Below, in pieces: positions 51,028 to 64,000 of a stretch of 64,000 nt of DNA (the stretch's first letter is position 1; every line of letters starts with the position of its first letter). Position numbers and translations under genes: made by a program. The stretch is from contig NC_044600.1 of the NCBI RefSeq assembly GCF_901933205.1, positions 6,610,501-6,674,500 of the forward strand, given 5' to 3'. Under the pieces are notes generated by a model. That model had not been told where the DNA came from. It searched no databases and was given only the letters and a program-made list of their open reading frames with translations. This stretch comes from Camarhynchus parvulus. Its lineage: Eukaryota; Chordata; Aves; Passeriformes; Thraupidae.

Positions 51028-54000
51028 GGTGAGTGGGGCCGGGGGGCGACAGCGGGCACGGGGCGGGCGAGCGGGCGGCACCCGCGGCCCGGCCTGCCCG
51101 CCCGCCGCGCGCCCCGCGGGCGCCGCCCTCCGCAGGCCCTGCGGGAGCGCGGCGGGGCCGGGACGGGCAGCGGGGCGGCGGTCGCGCTCCGAGGCCCCGG
51201 CCTGGAGCCGCTTCCCCGCGGGGCCGGGACTCGCTGCGGGCGGTGCGGGGCCGGCTGCGGGGCCGGGGGTCGCTCCGAGGGACGGCGGAGCGCGGCCGGG
51301 GCTCGCCGCGGGCGGTGCCGCGGGCCGGGCCGGGCCGGGGGCGGTGCGGCGGGGCCGGGCCGGCTGCGGGAGGCGCCGTTATCGCGCAGCTGCCTCTGCC
51401 CGTATCGCTGCTGCTCCTCGCTGGAGAACAAAGAGGATCAATTAAGAGTGTGCAATTACCGCCGTGCCCTGCCGGCAGTAGGCACGGCTCGGAACGCCTT
51501 TACTCCCGTCGCTCTCCCGGGGAAGAGTGCTCCCTCTGTTAAGCCGGGGCGGTTTGGGGCCACGCAGCGCTAATGAGCACAACACACGTTTAAAAATCCG
51601 CCAGTTTAGTGCATTAAACACAAACTTAAAGTGGGGAAATAGAGACTAAAGCACTTGTGCCCTTGAATGACTTCTCTAGGATCCTTGCGAACCTGTAGCA
51701 GAATGGATCAGAAGCGATGCACAGCTGTTACTTAATTTTTCATTGCTTTTCCTGCCTCTTAGTTGTATTTGAATATTTCCTTTTGTTAGTCACCTTTTCA
51801 GCATTTAAAACAATAATGTGGTCCTAATAAATTTTGCTGTCAGTGTCAGCATGATTTATGCGTGTGTTCATCCATGCTAATAGTTAATGCTCTGAGACTA
51901 TTTCATTTTACAGCATCCTGGACACAGTTACTGGTGACATTTCTCATCATCCTGTGGAGGGGTAAACAGTAGCAATTTTGCAAAGTATCAGAGCAGTTCT
52001 GCGGGTTCAAAGGGGACCTTCCGCCTACTGAAATACTTTGTAGAATGTGTGTGCCTTCATAGATCAGCAAATTGAGGTGAGGTTAACCAACTTGCTCAAG
52101 GTCATGGAGTGTCAGTGACAGAGTTAGCAACAATGGAATCCAGCCATCCTGGCTGCTGGCTCTGTGCTCTCATCATTGGGTGACGCTCCCAAATAATTGC
52201 AGGTAGTTTAAACATTGGTTTGCGTAAGTGCATGTTGGAGGCCTTCAAAACATTTTGGAGAAACAAAATGTTTATGGTGTGCTTCAGATCCCGTGCTGCA
52301 TTTTATATGTAGCTTAAGGTGATTGCTCAGCTTTGCATAGGAGGGAATTTTGAAGACTTTGCGGTTTATTTGGTAAATATGTGCTTGAAAAACATCAGTT
52401 TACTGAGTATAAAGTGTAGAAAGACTTGTGTAGATTTAGGAGGTAGATCATGAAATGTAACAAAAGTAGATTACACTGTAATTAGGCAACTTTTAAAGCA
52501 GCAGTGTAGAGGCATGACTGTAAAGAGGTTTTCTTCTGAATGAACTGTTTACCCGATGACATTCTGTAGAGTTATTTGCAGTTGTTATGAAGAAAAACAA
52601 CCAACAAATGCCCTGGGAAGCCATGGTGATGAGGCTGTTGGAAGTTAAAATGGGAACAAAAAAGTTCCTCAGTTGATTTATTTATTCAACAGATACTTGT
52701 TAAGTAAAAACAAATCACAATGGATGTTATTTCTGACCCTGGAGAGAAGTTACATTTCTCTTTGTGTTTTTCTCTGTCAAGTTAAATTTATGAAGAAAGG
52801 GATTTCAAAGGAAACACTGGCAGATCTGTGCTATTGTGACACCAGCAGTATATATTTAGTAACTTCATGGAGGAAAGATCCCTATTGTGCTGAAAAAATA
52901 TCCAGTGACAGTTGTTTGTCAGGACTTCAAAGGGTGCTGGGAAGTGAGCTGGCATTGTTCAGGTGTTGCATGCTGGCCCTGGCAAATGTTACCTGTGACA
53001 GATCCCTGCTCCTGTGGGAATTCCATCCTGGGAGAAGCCCATCTGTGCAGTGCAGATCACAGGCCTGACACCACAGATCCTGGGCTGGGACAGTTTTGCT
53101 TCTACTTACCTTTATGTGCTGCAAGTATGTTGACCACAAAATTTAGTGGTTGTGGTGCAGTGGAGATGCAGAAGAGCAGCAGCTGAGTTTCTGTTCATGA
53201 ACTGTCTGGGGTACGTGACCTTATTCTCACCGTTAGAGCTGCTGTGGGGTTAATCTGGGCAAAGAAGTTGTGGTGGTAAAACTTCTGTTGTATTTGTGGT
53301 GATACAAACTTCCTCTGTAAAAGTGTTGGCAGCTTCTCGTTGATGGGAAAGTTGTGCTGTTATCAAGAGTATCAGTACTAAACCATCACATCTCCCTATC
53401 ATGTGTGTCGTTTATCCATCAGTCTTTGGGAAAAGTGCTTTTACTGCTGTCACTTGGTGAGATGTCCCAGCAAGGTGACTTCTAAGCTAGAGCTGTTGTC
53501 TCAAAAAGGATGCTGGTTTGCTTGCTTAGGAATACAGAAATTTATACCCTGAATGACACTGCTGTGTCAGGAGATGTGTCTGCTGTAGGCCTGCCACATG
53601 TTACTTTTGCAGGTTGGGGCAGTAGCTCCTCATCCAGCCAAGTTAAATAGGAAAAGGAAGCAATAATGGGATATTCTTTTTTAAGATTGGTGGCTTTCCA
53701 CATGCAGGTTGTGGGATCCTGGGAGGTGTGCACAGTGTTTCACACAGATGTGTAACAAAAATGAGCCTGTTGGTAGGCATAGTGATCCATACCTACTCTG
53801 ATACTGAGAATTGTGGGGTTTTGGACACTGAACACTTGCCATGGACTGAGCTGAAGAAGTTGAAGATGTGGGATGAAGCCAGGAATTGGAATGAAACATG
53901 CAGTGTTTAAATAAAAAGCTAAAGCATCAAAATCATACTGATTATTATAAATAATACTTGAAAATTTTATTCAACATAGTCTATTAAATTCTGAAGCAGT

Positions 54001-56012
54001 GCCTTGCTGTTGGTTTAATGGTAGCTGAAAACATTTATTTCAAAAAAATCTCTTTTGTTAATGTCAAAATTTGCCTATATTTCTGTTACACATGGTGTGC
54101 AAAGTATAGATAGATATGAGAACCAAAGATTCCAACATATTCTTACTGCATACTGCATTGAGCTAACTTTGGTAAAAGACGTTTAAATAAATAATTCTTA
54201 ATCTTCTGCCTATGACAAGCATCAAAAGGTATTTTGTATTCCTGTGTGCTGGCAGTTTTTCCACATTAGCTTTTCATATAGTCTTAATATGTTTGACAGG
54301 AACAATGAAACTCACTTTGCAAGAGTGCATGAAGTTGTTCAAGAAATAATACTTACACTTGCTGTACAAAGTCATTCCAGAGTTTGTTGATTCTTCTGAA
54401 ACAAAAGGGATTCGCTGTAATTCCAAGAAGCACTCAGAACCCAAATTACCACTTAGGGAGCCATTTCTTTTTCTAGACTCTTCTTAATAAGGTAACAGAA
54501 CATCAGCTTGGAACACTGTCATTGGGGATTTGTTTTCAGAATATTATTAGTAGCATTTCAGTGAAGTGGAAACAAACCTGTGCTCTGAAAAGGAACTGGA
54601 TCATGGGGAAAGACATTCCAGTGAGATCCATGAACTTGAATTCTACAGGGATAATTTGCTATTTTAATAACTAAATAAATCAAATTAAAAGCTTAGTTTG
54701 TGAATAAGAATCAGAACCTGTAAACCTGATGGTAGGACAGATATACTTTTGTAAACACATGAATGTGTGTCATGTTTCAAGTATGGAATATGTATCTGGT
54801 GCTTGGAAATGTGATCGTTGTGATGTTTAGAATGCGGAAACAAGTGTTTGTTTTTGATTGTTCATATGTTTGGGCTATTTGCTGCTAGAAATTTCAGAAG
54901 CTAAATTCTTTAAGGTGCAACTATCCAGTGTATTGAGCTGGAGAACAGGTAGAATGTACCTTATTGTAAAAAGCTCTATGGGAAGTGGAAATGACATCTA
55001 ATGAATTAGTAGGAACTTTTTGTTGTTTCAATACTTTTTGCTATAAAGTTAGACCTCAAAGGACACCTTCAGTTTGATAATTAATCTATAGAAGCTGCAG
55101 TAAAATATGACCTTCTTCAGGGGAGGAGAAAGACTTTGTTCTCTCTGTCATGTGTTGAGTCAATGGTATGTGTGCTGAGGAGTCTGGCCTTAATTTTATT
55201 TTATTAATTACATTTGGGATTGTTTCTTGGTTGGGTCATTGGTTGTGGTTTTAGTTCTGGAATGTCACTCAAAATAGAACTGTGGGGGGTGGCAGAGGGA
55301 GAATTGTGATGATTGTACTTTGGGTAGAGGTAGAGGTGGTAGAAAACCTGTATCTCTTAATAAAACAGTGAATCCCAAATCTGTTTGCTGTTACTCATCC
55401 CAGTCATTTTTCCATTCATTACCTGTAACTATGCAGTTGGAACAGGGAGTTTGGTTTAAACAAGACCAAGGTGTTCCCCATTCCTTTGTTCTGAATCCCT
55501 GGGATTTGACATACCTGAGTGCCTAGGTGAGGAGATTCCTAACCTGTTATACCTCATGCAGGGAGGTCATCCCCATGGAAAGGTTCCTGCCCAAACAGTG
55601 ACTCCTGCTGCCTCAGTGTCCTTGCATTTCCTCATTTCTGCTCTCGTGTTTCTGATGTGTTGCTGTCCCGAGGCAAGAATGGGATTTCTTTCCGCTGTCA
55701 TTGTTTAGTTTGTGTTGCAAAGACCCAGCATAAGCAGCCCTAGTCATGGGCTGGGCCCCCAAATGCTGCCATGATACACTGGAGAGGTGCTTATCCATTT
55801 ATTTTGTAGCAGTTTGTTAAATAGATGGAAGCCCAGTGCAAATATTTTTTTCTGTTTCAGTACTTTTGAAGGAACATAAGTAGAGGTAGATTCATAATCA
55901 AGCATCATGTTTTATATTTTTGCACCTTTGTTAACTGCCTCAGTTTAGTATAGACTTATGGAAATAATCTTCTTGCCTTTTCTCTTTTTTTTTTTCCCTT
56001 TTTTTCCTTTAG
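51028..56012 (+). other. MOSPD1: MOSPD1 intron 1
   Basis: About 5 kb from the inferred donor at 51028 to an acceptor with a long T-rich tract (55981-56012, ending ctttag). Contains the rest of the CpG island and a MIR-like relic at about 52058-52178. Nothing else recognisable. Confidence 0.6.
52058..52178 (-). mobile_element. MIR-like SINE relic, minus orientation
   Basis: On the plus strand the sequence runs AGATCAGCAAATTGAGGTGA, GGTTAACCAACTTGCTCAAG, GTCATGGAGTGTCAGTGACA, GAGTTAGCAACAATGGAATC, and then CTGGCTCTGTGCTCT. This follows the reverse complement of the MIR core (the segment usually read as CTCATCTGTAAA...AAGTTACTTAACCTC...CTTGGGCAAG). It is diverged and partial, as expected for an element older than the mammal-bird split. 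Confidence 0.7.
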
Positions 56013-63993
<7,981 letters not shown>

Positions 63994-64000
63994 GCAATGA

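Larger units (their letters stand above)
50510..51540. promoter_or_regulatory. MOSPD1: CpG island / MOSPD1 promoter region
   Basis: About 1 kb of very G+C-rich, CpG-dense sequence in an otherwise A+T-rich area, 4.5-5.6 kb upstream of the first coding exon of MOSPD1. GC boxes (GGGCGGGGCGG near 50910) and an ATGGCGGC YY1-like core at 50889 are present. It must hold the first exon of the gene. Long open frames on both strands here are composition effects. Confidence 0.88.

Noticed and set aside
50541..51431. 296-codon minus-strand open frame in the MOSPD1 CpG island
   Set aside because: Proline/arginine/alanine-rich translation of G+C-rich DNA with no family resemblance; the overlapping plus-strand frame is equally open.
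50767..51573. 268-codon plus-strand open frame in the MOSPD1 CpG island
   Set aside because: Gly/Arg/Ala-rich composition effect. It runs across the likely first-exon donor and has no relation to the MSP domain.

Overview
The window looks like bird nuclear DNA. It is about 60% A+T with long non-coding stretches, has two CpG islands, CR1 LINE tails of the avian/reptilian type and one very old MIR-like SINE, and carries two intron-rich vertebrate genes that are neighbours in the human Xq26.3 region. A songbird is my guess; the order cannot be fixed from sequence alone.

Left half (1 to about 30,500), minus strand: the 5' part of INTS6L (older name DDX26B), a paralogue of Integrator subunit INTS6. 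Nine coding exons read from the start codon at 30327 leftwards to 5151 and give the first 397 residues, including a von Willebrand factor A domain with an intact metal-site motif. The C-terminal half lies to the left of the window. Intron 1 is only 83 bases; intron 2 is about 17.8 kb. The promoter is a CpG island (about 29,480-30,790) with an octamer, a TATA-like box, an inverted CCAAT box, Z-DNA-prone CG/CA runs and YY1-like sites.

Middle (about 30,800 to 50,500): a gene-poor 20 kb spacer between two divergent genes. It holds one CR1 tail and short low-complexity tracts; I find no convincing gene.

Right half (about 50,500 to 64,000), plus strand: MOSPD1, an ER tail-anchored MSP-domain protein. 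Its CpG-island promoter is at about 50,510-51,540, an inferred non-coding first exon lies inside it, and five coding exons from 56116 to the stop at 63993 give a complete 216-residue protein. Intron 1 carries a MIR-like relic.

The two genes are head-to-head but far apart, and nothing in the sequence shows that they work together: one product acts in nuclear RNA processing, the other at ER contact sites. I found no evidence for a new multi-gene system. The observations most worth checking are the promoter architecture of INTS6L, a microsatellite beside a splice donor, MOSPD1 upstream ORFs, the MIR relic and an unidentified split-frame coding-like relic near 3.4-3.8 kb.
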